Positions 11,561 through 24,400 of a stretch of DNA of 64,000 nucleotides are shown here, in pieces; the first letter of the stretch is position 1, and each line of letters opens with the position of its first letter. The stretch covers positions 21,314,775-21,378,774 of the forward strand of contig NC_133477.1 of NCBI RefSeq assembly GCF_025370935.1. The letters run 5' to 3'. The notes beneath the pieces were generated by a model. That model saw only the letters and a program-made list of their open reading frames with translations. It made no database searches and had not been told where the DNA came from. This stretch comes from Choristoneura fumiferana (lineage: Eukaryota > Arthropoda > Insecta > Lepidoptera > Tortricidae). Both the position numbers and the translations under genes were made by a program.

Positions 11561-12228
11561 ATTTTGAAATTCGGCCCACAATTGGCGGAGTTATCGTGTA
11601 ACAAACACACGAAAAAAAACTTTTTTGAAGTCAGTTGAAAACCATGAGAATAATTTTCTACTGGTTTGAAGTCGGTGCCTCAGCACGAGCTCGCAGGAGT
11701 GGAACTATAGTCTTCTACCTCACCTACATACCTACTATATTATATACTAGCTTTTGCCCGCGACTTCGTCCGCGTGGAATAGTAACTTTGGGAAGTATTT
11801 AATTTATTTAGGATACCTATTTTGCCAATAATAGCACATAGAAACTTCTACGGTTTACTGAAAATAATATATTTTAAAACATTACTATAAGTATAAACTA
11901 CTTTTTTTTTGTTCTTCCATCCATCCATCCATGTTTTTTGGTATTTTGTGGAAGCCACATTCTAGCAATACGACGTGTATTCTACCCTGCCAACATAAAA
12001 GGACTATTTTAATTCTTCATGGTGAGCTGTTGACACCTTACGTTTTTTGTTGTAAGTTAGGAGGGTAGGATTATAATTAAGATGGAATTTTTACTAAGCA
12101 TAGCTACACATTCTCGTATTTCCGATAAATATACTTATAGTAATTTGTTTGGAATTCCCTAAGAACTTTCATCCCCATATTTTCAAGTAAATAGGTCAAA
12201 ATTTGAAAAGGGCCGGAACAAATGTTTT

Positions 12229-12345
12229 TTAGGGTTCCGTAGCTCAAAAGGAAAAAATTGAACCCTTATAGGATCACTTTGCTGTACGTCTGTCCGTCTG
12301 TCTGTCTAGACCCTTTATCTCGTAAACGCGCGGAGTATCGGTATC
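12229..12345 (+). repeat. R-GTTCCG family fragment
   Basis: GGGTTCCGTAGCTCAAAAGG followed by a CTGTCCGTCTGTCTGTC stretch, as at 2285, 37754 and 57964. Confidence 0.6.
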
Positions 12346-12447
12346 GAGTTGAGATTGAAACCCAAAACTCAGGTCAATAGTCTCGAAAGCTGTGAAAAAA
12401 TCAAACTTCTTAGTCTTGGCAATTAAAATCTACAGTCATTAAATAGT

Positions 12448-12578
12448 ACATTGTGTCTTAAGGGCGGTAAATAAGGAATTACGAACGAGAGTCTATTATA
12501 GAAGCCCGAAGTCGAAGACTGAGGGCTTTAATGAGTCGATGTTCATAATTCTAGTACCGCCCATGCGACATACAATGT
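12448..12578 (+). mobile_element. MITE M1, copy 1
   Basis: 131 bp with inverted ends: ACATTGTGTCTTAAGGGCGG and the complement of CCGCCCATGCGACATACAATGT. The interior (GAATTACGAACGAGAGTC) recurs at 50021-50098 and, inverted, at 63025-63153. Confidence 0.75.
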
Positions 12579-12954
12579 TCATACATTGATGATAAGTAAA
12601 TATTCAGTTGGTTGCATCAAACGTTTTCTTATTTGTTCAAAGCCTAACTATAACGACTCTTTAGACTTATTTTTTTAACAATAGTTTGGACATCATTTAG
12701 CAATTTAAAAAGTTACTTTACCGCACATCCATACAACTTTACTGCACACTTGTGGATGCGTGCAGGAATCACTAATTTTCTATGGATATGTTGACCCACG
12801 TCAAGAGGCACTTTCCGAGCACGTGCATTGTAAAAGTTGTTTCCATGTAAATCGCCTTAACAGAAAAAGTAATAGAGTACTTCCGGCTGTCCTGGAAACA
12901 GGGAATTTTGCATAAAGGTAGCTCTTATATTATAGCACAATAAATACTGGTTTG

Positions 12955-13230
12955 ACATTTGGAGACCTTATACATCTCCATTTCTTTATTTTAATAATTA
13001 TTTTTAATTTTTGACATTGGATGCTTTTACACCTCTGAAGATTGTATTATTTAATTAATTAAATTAGTTCACTTTGACATTCAGAGACTATAATACATCT
13101 CTGAATTATTTAGATTAGGAATTTTATTAATTATTAACTCAGGGACTTTCTACATCCCCTTGCTATATAGTAATTTTATTATTAACTCAGGGACTTTATA
13201 CATCCCCTTGCTATATTTAAGGCTGTATAT
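12955..13230. repeat. Degenerate short repeats
   Basis: Related phrases such as GACATTCAGAGACTATAATAC and AACTCAGGGACTTTATACAT recur five times with irregular spacing. Two adjacent copies near 13135 and 13185 are almost identical. Confidence 0.5.
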
Positions 13231-13506
13231 TGTTAAGCTTATGGATTTTAAACTTGTATATTTTTAGTTTAATTTCTAGTCACAGGCTCGCGACGTCGAA
13301 GCTCCCAAGACGATCCCATAGAGCTTATGGGAACGGAAGCAATACCATGCCCTCGGTACCGCTCTGCTTTCAGAGCATGACATGAGTTCGTGTGAGCTAA
13401 GTTTGGGGGCGGCAGACGTGAGCTTTCCTTCGGAATCCAAAAGCTTAATGGTTACTTGACCTGAAATGTAAATTTCAGAATTAAATTATTATCATTTTTT
13501 TTTAAT

Positions 13507-13830
13507 CTATGACGGTGGAAGCAGTCTACACTTCCACTGAACGTAGATTATAGTTAGTGTTTAGTTTTGTAACTAAGGGACCCCATACGTCCCTGTATTA
13601 TTATTAATATTTTTTTGTATTTTCTTTTATTTACTTTATACTGTAGTTTTTAAGTATTTTATTTGTAATTATTTTATGTTGAAAAAATGTCTTTCTGCCA
13701 AGTTTCTTGCGGCGCATTCTTCTTGGCAATGATGGTCTTTCCGAAAGCGCTGGTAGTTTAAAAAATGACGTGTAAAAGTGCCCATTGCGGCCTATTTACT
13801 GAATAAATGATTTTGATATATTTTTTTTTA
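13507..13830 (+). mobile_element. LINE 3'-end family T1, copy 1
   Basis: Shares GGTGGAAGCAGTCTACACTT and GCGGCGCATTCTTCTTGGCA with copies at 31660-31810, 51255-51520 and 54323-54672. It ends in a GAATAAATGATTTTGA tail. The constant 3' end, variable 5' end and AATAAA-rich tail point to a 5'-truncated non-LTR element or a SINE. Confidence 0.7.
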
Positions 13831-13959
13831 TAAGAAAAATCTGATAATTATAATATTTCATGTCTGACTGTCTATGTCAATAAGCCATCTAAAATGACCC
13901 CACATTGCATACATTTTGCTTGAGCTTAGAAGGCTCAAGGCTCTAAAATTTTCAAAAAC

Positions 13960-14540
13960 ACTTGAACAAATATCTATGTATCTCTTATCGCGTGCCCAAA
14001 TGCCAAGTTTCATAAAGAACCATCGATTTATCTTCGACAATGACGATTTTCCATACAAACTTTCATCCCCTATTTCACCCCCTCACAGGAAGAATTTAAA
14101 AAAACGCGCGAACAACTATCTATTTATCTCTTATAAGTGCCCAAATGCCAAGTTTCATAGAGAAACATCGATATATCTATCTTCGACAGATCTTCAATAT
14201 AAAGTATCATTCCCTTTTTTCACCCCCTCACAGGAAGAATTTTATAAAACGCGCGAACAAATATCTATTTACTTCTTATCACGTGCCAAAATAGCAATTT
14301 TAATAAAGATTCATCGATTTATCTTTGATACTGACGACCTTCCATATACATTTTCATCCCCTATTTCATCCCCTCAAAGGTTGATTTTTCAAAAAAGCTC
14401 AAACAAATATCGATTTATTTCTTATTAAGTGCCTAAATGCCAAGTTTCATGGTTTTAACTTCGACAGCGACGAACTTCCACCTTATAAACTTTCATCCCC
14501 TATTTCCACCCCTTAAAGCCTCTTTTTCACAATAAAAAGT
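13960..14540. repeat. Minisatellite, period about 140 bp, four units
   Basis: The phrase TTTCATCCCCTATTTCACCC recurs near 14061, 14205, 14351 and 14490, with AAATGCCAAGTTTCAT between. It creates an open frame of 170 codons at 13916-14428 with repeated residues such as RFIFD. The frame follows the repeat and is not a gene. Confidence 0.75.
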
Positions 14541-14689
14541 AGCCTATGTTCTTTCCCAAAGTCTATTCTATTTCTGTACCAAATTTCATCAAAATCAGTT
14601 CAGCGGTTTAGGCGTGAAAGCGTAACAGATAGACAGACAGACAGACAGAGTTACTTTCGCATTTATAATGTTATATAAAAGTATGGAAT

Positions 14690-15101
14690 AGTATGGATAT
14701 TGGGCACCGACTACAAATTAGTAAAGAAAATTATTATCAAGGTAAGTTTAAGTAGTTGTCGGTTTGATTTTTTACCCGGCTGCTCTTATGAGAGTTAAGT
14801 ATGCAAATTCTTCGAGCGTATTACTTCTATAGGTATAATATATGAACGTTATGTATGACGCGCTTTATCTTTATCACTTTTGATTTGATTGACAAAAGAA
14901 AAAAATACCGGTCCAATATTATTTTATTTTTAATATTTTTTCTTACCCCGGCTTTAATACCTACTCAAAGTCAAAATATATTTATTCAATTTAGGCTATA
15001 ACAAGCACTTATGAATGCCAAAAACAAATCTACCACCTATTCCCATCTATTGTGGACAAAAGCAAGTTTATTCCCCTAAAAAAACCTTGAAATTTCAGGT
15101 A
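14690..15101. other. 5' flank of CYP9A-1
   Basis: No convincing TATA box or initiator. An AAATTTCAG acceptor-like site ends at 15098, four bases before the ATG. A non-coding first exon further upstream is therefore possible. The stretch at about 14960-15030 matches a LINE-type end also seen at 38088. Confidence 0.45.
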
Positions 15102-15301
15102 ATGATATTCTTCGTTTGTATTGGAGCTCTTCTAACGGCGCTTGTGCTGTACACAAGGCAAATATACTCCCGATTCAGTGAGGCTGGGGTCCGACACTTC
15201 AGACCCATCCCACTGGTGGGCACTGCGGGGAAGGTAGTGATCCGCATCCAACACCTTATCGATTCCGCCAATGACGTGTACACGACATTTTTGGAAGACA
15301 A
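15102..15301 (+). CDS. CYP9A: CYP9A-1 exon 1
   Basis: Encodes the membrane anchor MIFFVCIGALLTALVLY and the hinge HFRPIPLVG. Ends two bases into a Lys codon at a GTAAGC donor. An in-frame ATG at 15015 lies upstream but would precede the anchor with repeat-derived sequence. Confidence 0.88.
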
Positions 15302-18045
15302 GTAAGCTTCTACTTTCTATCCTACTGCGACTATGTCAGAACCCTGTCTATACGCTGCTCATTGTAGCGTTATGGATGAAAAAAATCTTTGATACAATTT
15401 TTTTAAGCAGCAGCAAAAGCGTGTATCTCTTCATGGCACCTACATTAAACTTTTACGTCAGTATATTTAAAAATAATAAAAATAAACATGTTTTTTTAGC
15501 AGTAAGTATACCTACGTTTAAATTATAATTATATTGCTCAGTGTCGTTAATTTTTATTAAAGATTTATTTAGACACTGTCGAAAAATCAGCATTTGGTAA
15601 TTTTGATCAGGATTGAAGCCTGTACCGATTCAAACCTTCACATCGGTCAGATTCACAAATATTATAATGTATTTTTGTTACTTTTGTCATTTATTTTTAT
15701 CTCAGCTCGGACAAAGTCGCGAGAAAAGTCTAGTTTACTAGGACATAATAAATTAACGCATTTTACGTGTTTATAAACAATCCTACACTGAGAACTTGAA
15801 GAAACGATTATGGTTTCAAGTGGTAGAAAAATTGGTATATGTAGCTGTAACAGTAGAAGTAGTATACTGTTCAACATAATTTTATGTGACCAGCGGAACA
15901 TGTTTTTCATATTAAACAATTAGTCCCTGTTTCACCACTTGCCGGTTAACTTTATGTACGGATATCAGTGATGCCGCTTCTGTTTGTTTTGTCCGAATAA
16001 ACAAAGACAGCATTACTTTTATCTGACACTTAAAGTTAGTTGACAAGTGGTGAAACAGGCCCTTAATATTCATATTTCACGCAAGCTATTGCGATACATT
16101 ATCGTCAAACAAATGATGAGACGTGGATATCAATATAATAGAAGTAACTTGTAGTATGTAATATATTATTTACATATGCATATAATAAGCAAATTATATC
16201 ACATTACTTAAAGGTAGACTTCCGAGTAGAGCGGCTCTGGCGTCACTAACGCAGCGACAGTAACGCGGCGATAGACCGATACTATTATGCAATACGGAAA
16301 CGTATGAACTAACGTTCGAACACAGCGTCACTGTCGTCGGCGATGTAAGATCGGTGGTGCTGGTCCTATCTACATATTTATATATTCCAAACGTATCTCT
16401 CTGTCCTACCTCAGGAGCATCCCTGACTTCAGTCGCGAATGAGGTTCTTAGGGTGGCCTAGGATTAGGTGTATTAGCTAGACAGAGGTTGGCCACCTCGC
16501 TCCCTTAGCGCAGATTGGCTAGATTTTTAGGTTTTGATTTGATTAGGTTAATTTGTTTTTATTGGGGTTTGGAATTTAACTTTGTATTTGATAGTGTTTT
16601 GATTAAGACTTTAGGTTCAATTTTGTTTACTTGATAGGAAATCCGTTAAACTGCCCGACTTTTATTAAAAAGGAGGGTCATGTTTTATCATTTCTATTGA
16701 AACAATTGTTTTTTGTTATTACATTTAAATTACATTTTTAAATCTGTCATTTGCTGAGTTTAAATACATATGCAAATGAATACTTATCAAATTTTACTAA
16801 GAATTACAGGATACGACCAAAAGCGATCCACAGTTATATTTACCAAATCATGGGAAGAATAACTACTTCTGACACTTATATAATAAACTAGCTTTTGCTC
16901 GCGGCTTCGCTCGCGTTAAATTTGGAGTAACATATGTACATTTACTTTCTGCGATCCTTTTTTCGTGTTTTGATTAATTTTTCGGAGGATTATATGGAAA
17001 TACAAATACAGACAGTTTTTTTTTTAGACAGATGCTGCAAATTTTGTAATACAAAAATCGACCTACATACGTAATTAATTATGATTCTTACCAACTTTGA
17101 AACCCTGCTTCGCTGATTCAGGGTTGGAATTTTAGAAAACGCTAAAGTACATACTACGCGTTTCTTTTGCCCGCGACTACATACACGATATAGGATTATG
17201 TCCCGAGAAATTGTAAAGTTCCCGCGGGACATGAATTACTGTTAAGATCTATTTTAATATTCTTAATTGTCGATTAGAGACACATTGTAGCTTTCTAGTA
17301 TTGAAATAATTTTGGAAATCTGCCTTAAAATTGAAACTCATTTTTATTGTGCGGAAAGTTTGTAATTTTTTTTAATGTTAGTAGCCGAATGTCAATCTGG
17401 GATAGTGTATCTTTCTATTGATAAAATAATTATTTAAATCAGTTCAATAGTTACAGAGATGACCCCCAACAAACAAAGAAACAAACAAAGTTGAGATATT
17501 TTCCTATTCTTTCTATTTCTCTAATCTTTGCCCTAGTGCACCTCTGCATTACTGTAGGTCCATCTATGCCAAATTTCACACCGTAGCATGCTGAACGGTT
17601 GTGTTGCTCTGAAGATGAGCTCTGGTTGAGTTCGAAACGCGTCAGTGTAAAATGGTGGTGGTGATGGATGGATGGATGGATGGATGGAGAGATGGATGGA
17701 CGGATGGAAGGACGGATGGATGGACGGACGGAAGGACGGACGGACTGATGGACGGACGGACGGATGGATGGATGGATGGATGGATGGACGGATGGATGGA
17801 CGGATGGAAGGACGGATGGATGGACGGATGGATGGACGGACGGACGGACGGACTGATGGACGGACGGACTGATGGACGGACGGATGGATGGACGGAAGGA
17901 CGGACGGACGGACGGACGGACGGACTGATGGACGGACGGACGGATGGACGGAAGGACGGATGGACGGACGGACGGATAGATGGATGGATGGATGGATGGA
18001 TGGATGGATGGATGGATGGATGGATGGATGGACGGATGGATGGAC

Positions 18046-18079
<34 letters not shown>

Positions 18080-18097
18080 ATGGATGGATGGATGGAC

Positions 18098-18131
<34 letters not shown>

Positions 18132-18431
18132 ATGGATGGATGGATAGATGGACGGATGGAAGGACGGATGGATGGACGGATGGACGGACGGACTGATGGA
18201 CGGACGGACGGATGGACGGATGGACGGACGGATGGACGGACGGACGGATGGATGGATGGATGGATGGATGGATGGATGGATGGATGGATGGATGGATGGA
18301 TGGATGGATGGAGATGGATGGATGGATGGATGGAGGGATGGATGGGATGGACGGACGGACGGACGGACTGATGGACGGATGGACGGAAGGACGGACGGAC
18401 GGACTGATGGACGGACGGACGGATGGACGGA

Positions 18432-18463
<32 letters not shown>

Positions 18464-21400
18464 ATGGATGATATGGATGGATGGATGGATGGATGGATGG
18501 ATGGATGGATGGATGGATGGATGGATGGATGGATGGATGGATGGATGGATGGATGGATGGATGGATGGATGGATGGATGGATGGATGGATGGATGGATGG
18601 ATGGATGGATGGATGGATGGATGGACGGACGGACGGACGGACGGATGGACGGACGGACGGATGGACGGAAGGACGGATGGACGGACTGATGGACGGACGG
18701 ATAGATGGACTGAAGGAGGCCAAGGAGTTACTTTCTTAGTGCGCGTCTACATCTATTAAGGAATATACATTCCAAATTTCAAGTTTTTAGCCCCGGCGGT
18801 TTGGGCTGTGCGTTGATCTATAAGTCAGTCAGTCAGTCAGTCAGTCAGTCAGTTTCTTCTTTTATATATATATAGATAGAAGATGACGTAACTTACTGAC
18901 TATTAATTGACAAGTAAATTCTACTGTCTTGTGTTGGAGTCTCTTAGGGTCTATGGAACGAGAGACACAGGTACTGGTAAATAGCCAGGGAGAAAACTCC
19001 AGGGCGAAGGAGGGTACCTAGCCTTGACACTAAACATAATTGCTTATTTTCATCTTACCTTTTGTTTACCATTTTAACAGATGTTTAATTTTATGCATCA
19101 TTTCTATTTCAATTTTATAGTTATTCTTTTCCATTTACGTTTAATGAGATTGATCTTTATTTGACAGGGTTAGATAGTTTTTATTGATAGACTATTTCTA
19201 CTAAACGAGGTTGGTTTACTATTCACAACGTACTCGTAGGACACTAGACGATCACATGGCCAAATTTATATTTCACTTGTCCGTTGTATTTTCCATATCT
19301 TGTTCTGATTTCAAGTAACAATAGGTAGTTTAGTTAGTGAAGTAAGTAAGATAGGTAAGGTGCCTACTTATTAATTGATTCTCGTTAATAAGTTTTATAT
19401 TTGCTCTTTTGGTTAAGTTATACTTTAAATTAGGTTAAGTAGGTTTAGTTTAAGTTAGGTTTAGGTTAAGTTAAGGTTACTTAGATTAAGGAGGGGAGTG
19501 TTACAAGCCCAAACAATGAAATGCTACAAAAATTTATTTAAATTCTCACGCGCAATCATCTGATGCCTGGCCCGTCCAGATAATACGAACATTTTTGAGA
19601 AGTGAATCTTAAGAACCACACAATGGTATTGACCAGTTCTGAAGGGGCCTAACACATTAGTGTACCTAACTAAATATTAATATCTAAGTATATTATTTGC
19701 TACGTCCAATCTATTTTATTAATTTTAAAAGCAATTTTTCACGCCATTCAAGATTTTATCAACAGGTTCGTCGGCCAATACTTATTATTAAAACCAATCA
19801 TCTACGTTAAAGACCTGGCACTTATAAAGAAGATCACTGTCAAAGATTTTGAATACTTTTTGAATCACCAAGGTTTTGTCAGTGAAGAAGTGGATCCGAT
19901 TTTTGGAAGGAATTTGTTTTCATTAAGAGGTAATGTTATAATTAAAGTTCGTTATTAAATTGAGTCATGTTCTGGACTTCTACAATCACAACTTAAACTT
20001 TAAGAAAATAAAACACAGCATGACTTTAGAAGCTAGACCTGTTGTCGCCTAGAACTTCAATGATGTGTAGGAGTAGAAATGGAAACAAGCTAAATTTTAC
20101 TGTTATATATTGACGAGATCAAAATAAATTTATAAAAGTACACAAATTTTGTACAAATCATTTATGGCAGAAGCCTGGGTTCTAAAATGACCGACGTCCG
20201 CCTGCTTCGGCTGCTCAGAATGAATTGTCCCGCTCGCTTGACAATATCTCCCGAACAAGCCTTAGCTCTCGAATGGCCTTTTCACTCTGAGCACCCGGTA
20301 GAGGGTGACACTATTTATTCAAAACAGCAACTTATTAAGTCTAATTGAAATTAAACAAATATTAATTTAATCCTAAAACATTTTCATATTAAACTAAAAA
20401 TTGTACTTACTTAACAAAGCTGTAAATAAAATCATAAAGAAACTGCTTACAGATGTGTAACTTACTAAAATCAAGACTCGATCCTGTCACTACGCTCCTG
20501 ATCGTAGTCATCAGCTGAGGATCGGTTGTGAATTTTCATGTCGACTTCCTTGGGGTTATATATAGTATGATTGTTTCCATCTGACTTTTTTTATTCGACT
20601 GGATGGAAAACGAGCAAGTGGGTCTCCTGATGGTAAGAGATCACCACCGCCCATAAACATCTGCAACACCAAGGGTTGCAGACGCGTTGCCAACCTAGAG
20701 GCCTAAGATGGGATACCTCACGTGCCAGTAATTTCACTGGCTGTCTTACTCTCCACGCCGAAACACAACAGTGCAAGCACTGCTGCTTCACGGCAGGATT
20801 AGCAGGTCTAAAATGACGGTAGATGGTAAAATATTACGGTAGACAAAAAAAACACCTATTCCCAGGTGCGGTTAGTGTACGACCCCGTTGACAACCTGGA
20901 ATGAACGACGAATTGAGACTTCCCTTAAAGAAGTTTCAGAATGGGGTCGACTTAATTTAGTCCGTTTTAACCCCACAAAGACACAGGTTTGCGCGTTTAC
21001 CACAAAAAAGTCTGCGTTTGTCGCATCACCTCTTTTCGAAAGCACTTCCCTAGCTACCACAGCCAGTATCGGAATCCTTGGTATTGACATCTCGAGTGAA
21101 GTCCAGTTCCGCGGCCATTTAGAGGGTAAGGCTAAATTAGCCTCAAAGAAGCTCGGCGTGCTCAACAGATCGAGACAGTATTTCACTTCGGCCCACCGCC
21201 TCCAGCTTTATAAGGCGCAGGTTCGCCCACATATGGAATACTGCTCTCATCTGTGGGCAGGGGCTCCCCAGTACCAGCTTCTCCCTCTGGACCGCATACA
21301 ACGGAGAGCGACTCGAATAGTCGGCTGCCAACGAGTTTCTGATCGACTTGACTCTTTGACGCTGCGTAGAGATGTAGCTTCACTGTGCATCCTCTATCGC

Positions 21401-24400
21401 ATGTACAACGGGGAGTGCTCCGAGGAGTTATTCGGGTTGATCCCTGCCGCATCCTTTCGCCACCGACCTACGCGACAACACTTCCATCCTTACCATTTAG
21501 ACGGTTGGCGGTCCTCTACTGTGCGTTTTTCCAGAAATTTCCTGCCTCGCACAGCAAAACTCTGGAATGAACTATCGCCTGCGGTATTCCCGGACCGATA
21601 TGACCTTCAAGTTTTCAAGAAAAGAGCGTACTCCTACCTTAAAGGCCGGCAACGCACTTGTGACTCTTCTGGCGTTGCAGGTGTCCATGGGCGACGGTAA
21701 TCGCTTACCATCAGGCGATCCACCAGCTCGTTTGCCCCTATACCATAAAAAAAAAAAAAAAAAGACGAGTGAACGACCGATGACTGGAAGGTTTGAATTG
21801 TCAGGTCGAGCAATTTTTGTCATGCATTCCGGGTCGACTATTGTGGATTGTACTTTAACCTCACGCCCATTTAGCAGTAATGCCGTATTAAAATTGTAAT
21901 ATTTGACTAAATCAAGTGTTGCTATTATAGAAATAAAGACACGGACAAAATAACGATAGAATGTGGCACCGTAATGATATATCTACGGTAGGTGGTAGAT
22001 AATGAAAAAATACGGTAGATCTACCGTAATTATGGTGTGGTTGGACGCTGCACAGCTGGAGTCTGGATTTCGTACTTGGCAATAAAATCCCTCTTATTCT
22101 AAAACCGAGCACAACAAGGACACACGAGAATAATAGTTGCTTGAATACCTCGATGTTTAGTTAGGCTATGTTGGACTACGTCATCACGAGTAAAGCGTGG
22201 ACAATCGCGGTCGCTCAGCCACTTTGTTTTTCTAAACTACTCGCGTTTATTCTTGATCATTTTGTATAGACACTTTTTCACACTGGTACTCTGCACTAAC
22301 AATATTAGCAAACATTTTAAAACATGATTAATTCCATTTCAGGAAAGGAATGGAAGGACATGCGATTCACATTGAGTCCGGTTTTTACGAGCTCCAAGAT
22401 GAAGCACATGCTGCCTTTTATGGCGGAAGTAGGAGACCAGATGATTAGCTCACTGACAACAAGACTTCATGAATCAGGAAGTGAGTCTTCTATGTATAAT
22501 CAAGATCGAAAATTTTTGAACATGAAACTACCGTGAGACTCACTCATATTAAATGTTATTATAACGGATAACTCACGTCTTAAACCGAGTTTAGCTCGAC
22601 ATGTTTCGGGCTATTTCCTAGCCCTTCCTCTCAGGAGCACGCGAACCGGCGGCTGCCGCAACACGCACACTACGCGCCACCGCTCTGCTCGCACGACTGT
22701 CCGACGAAACTAACACCGGCGCACAACTACCCGCATTTTTATCGTCATTTTTATTATCAATGTCTAATGTAGGGTAGCACACAACACTAACAACATCACT
22801 CCGTAAAGGCACTTTCACACCAACCGATGACGCAGCACGAGTATTTAATACTGTTTTCCAACTCGGGGGTACTGACCAACCGCAATCCCGGTTAAAATTC
22901 GGATGTCGACCAATCTCAATGGCTTCACGCACTTTCCGCGGAATGAAAAACTTTTCCCTCGCAAGTACAGATACCTTATCAAACCTGATGTAATGCGTCA
23001 AATCCGAATCCATTGAATGCTCGGCCACAGCAGAGCCCCTGTCGTCCTGTTTCCTCATACTGCGTATGTGCTTCGATACCCTAGTAGACACGTTACGCCC
23101 AGTCTCATCGATATAGCTCTTGCCACACGAACACGGAATCATGTATACTCCGGGGCCACTCAGGGGCTCCTTATCCTCCGGCGATCGCACCAATTGTCTA
23201 AGCTGCATATGAGGACGGAAAATCGACTTGATGCTATATCTTCGGCGTAACAAGTGCCCGATTTTATCCGTTATCCCCTTAATGAACGGTAAATATACCG
23301 GAAGCCTCTCAGCTCCCACTGGTCTTTGACGAGCCGACACGTTCGCCACACGGTTGCACTGCCTCCAGTTGTACCCATTGCTTTCCAAAACTTGTCTCAC
23401 ATGACCCAGTTCACGATCCACAAATCTCGGATCACAAATCGTCAAGGCTCGATTAATCAATGTTCTAGGCACAGAAGATAAATGACAAGGATGGTGGTGT
23501 GAATCCGCCCTCAAGTAACGATCCGTATGAGTTGGCTTACGATAAACTGTGGTTTCCAATCTACCACAGGGCCTCCGCATGACCAAAACATCCAGAAATG
23601 GCAACTGTCCATCATTCTCCCTCTCCACCGTGAACTTAACCTTATCGTGCAAAGTGTTAAGGTAGTCAGCAAACTGTGACACACTATCTCTGGACACAAT
23701 CGCAAAAACATCATCCACGTACCGCCACCAATATCTGGGTGCTACAGGACCGCTGTTTAAAGCTTTTTCCTCCAACCACTCCATAAAGATATTTGCGGTG
23801 ACCGGAGCAATCGGTGAACCCCTGGCCGGAGTGGCAAATAGTAATCCCCGCGCCAAATCAAATAACCGCTCTTCAAACACAACTCAATTCCCTCCATGTA
23901 CACGGTAGGTAAATCAGGGACACACCACAGGTCAGATATAATTCTTAAAGTCTCGTCTACCGGCACATTGGTGAAAAGAGATGTAACATCAAAGCTCACC
24001 ATCAGTTCATCCTCGCGCATATGGACATCACTTAACAAGGCAACGAAGTGTTTCGAATCCCTAATAAAACTCGTCGACTTCCCCGTAAACCGTAACAGCA
24101 CAGACGACAAATGACGGGCCAGCTTATACGTCGGCGAATCAATTTGACTCACTATGGGTCTCAGAGGCCGGTGTTGTAAAAATGAAGCTCCTAGCACAAG
24201 GATTTGTGTACTGGAGAAACTTTGATAAAGATATCGAGGATCTAGTCAGAACATGCCGAGAGTGTAGACGGAGCCAAAACCAGCCCGCACGAGCACCACA
24301 CCACCCCTGGGAGACCCCGGTAGCCCCTTGTCAGCGACTTCACGTTGATTTCGCTGGTCCTATTCTTGGTCATTCCTTATTCATCGTGGTGGACGCTTTT

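Larger units (their letters stand above)
11748..14690 (+). repeat. Composite dispersed repeat (CTAGCTTTTGCCCGCG type)
   Basis: Begins with CTAGCTTTTGCCCGCGACTT and ends near 14600-14680 with GTTCAGCGGTTTAGGCG, a CAGA run and TTTCGCATTTATAATG. This is a family common in Lepidoptera; other starts are at 16890, 42171, 46904 and 63471. It is broken by other repeats (12229, 12448, 13507) and contains the tandem array at 13960-14540. Treat the outer limits as approximate. Confidence 0.5.
22511..24178 (-). mobile_element. Penelope-like retroelement (RT + GIY-YIG), intron 3
   Basis: On the minus strand: RT palm segments (VSFDVTSLFTNVPV, then RYWWRYVDDVFAIV with the YVDD box), a linker, and a GIY-YIG endonuclease (GPGVYMIPCSCGKSYIDETG). 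RT plus GIY-YIG is diagnostic of Penelope-like elements. The RT N-terminus is missing, cut at about 24178 where gypsy sequence starts. One frameshift near 23880 separates the two open pieces. The 3' end carries a hammerhead-like fold (22594-22639) and a short terminal segment to about 22511. Confidence 0.92.

Noticed and set aside
13916..14428. 170-codon open frame with repeated RFIFD residues
   Set aside because: It follows the 140-bp minisatellite and dispersed repeat; no family resemblance.
15015..15101. Upstream in-frame ATG giving CYP9A-1 a 29-residue extension
   Set aside because: The extension is repeat-derived and would bury the membrane anchor; a splice-acceptor-like AAATTTCAG lies just before the chosen ATG.
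17533..18759. Open frames of up to 396 codons on both strands across the tetranucleotide array
   Set aside because: A 4-bp repeat without stop words is open in several frames; the Pro-Ser-His and Asp-Gly-Trp repeats are by-products, with no conserved domain.
18890..19510. Possible LTR edge (GGAGGGGAGTG purine tract)
   Set aside because: No second LTR, primer-binding site or coding region found around it.
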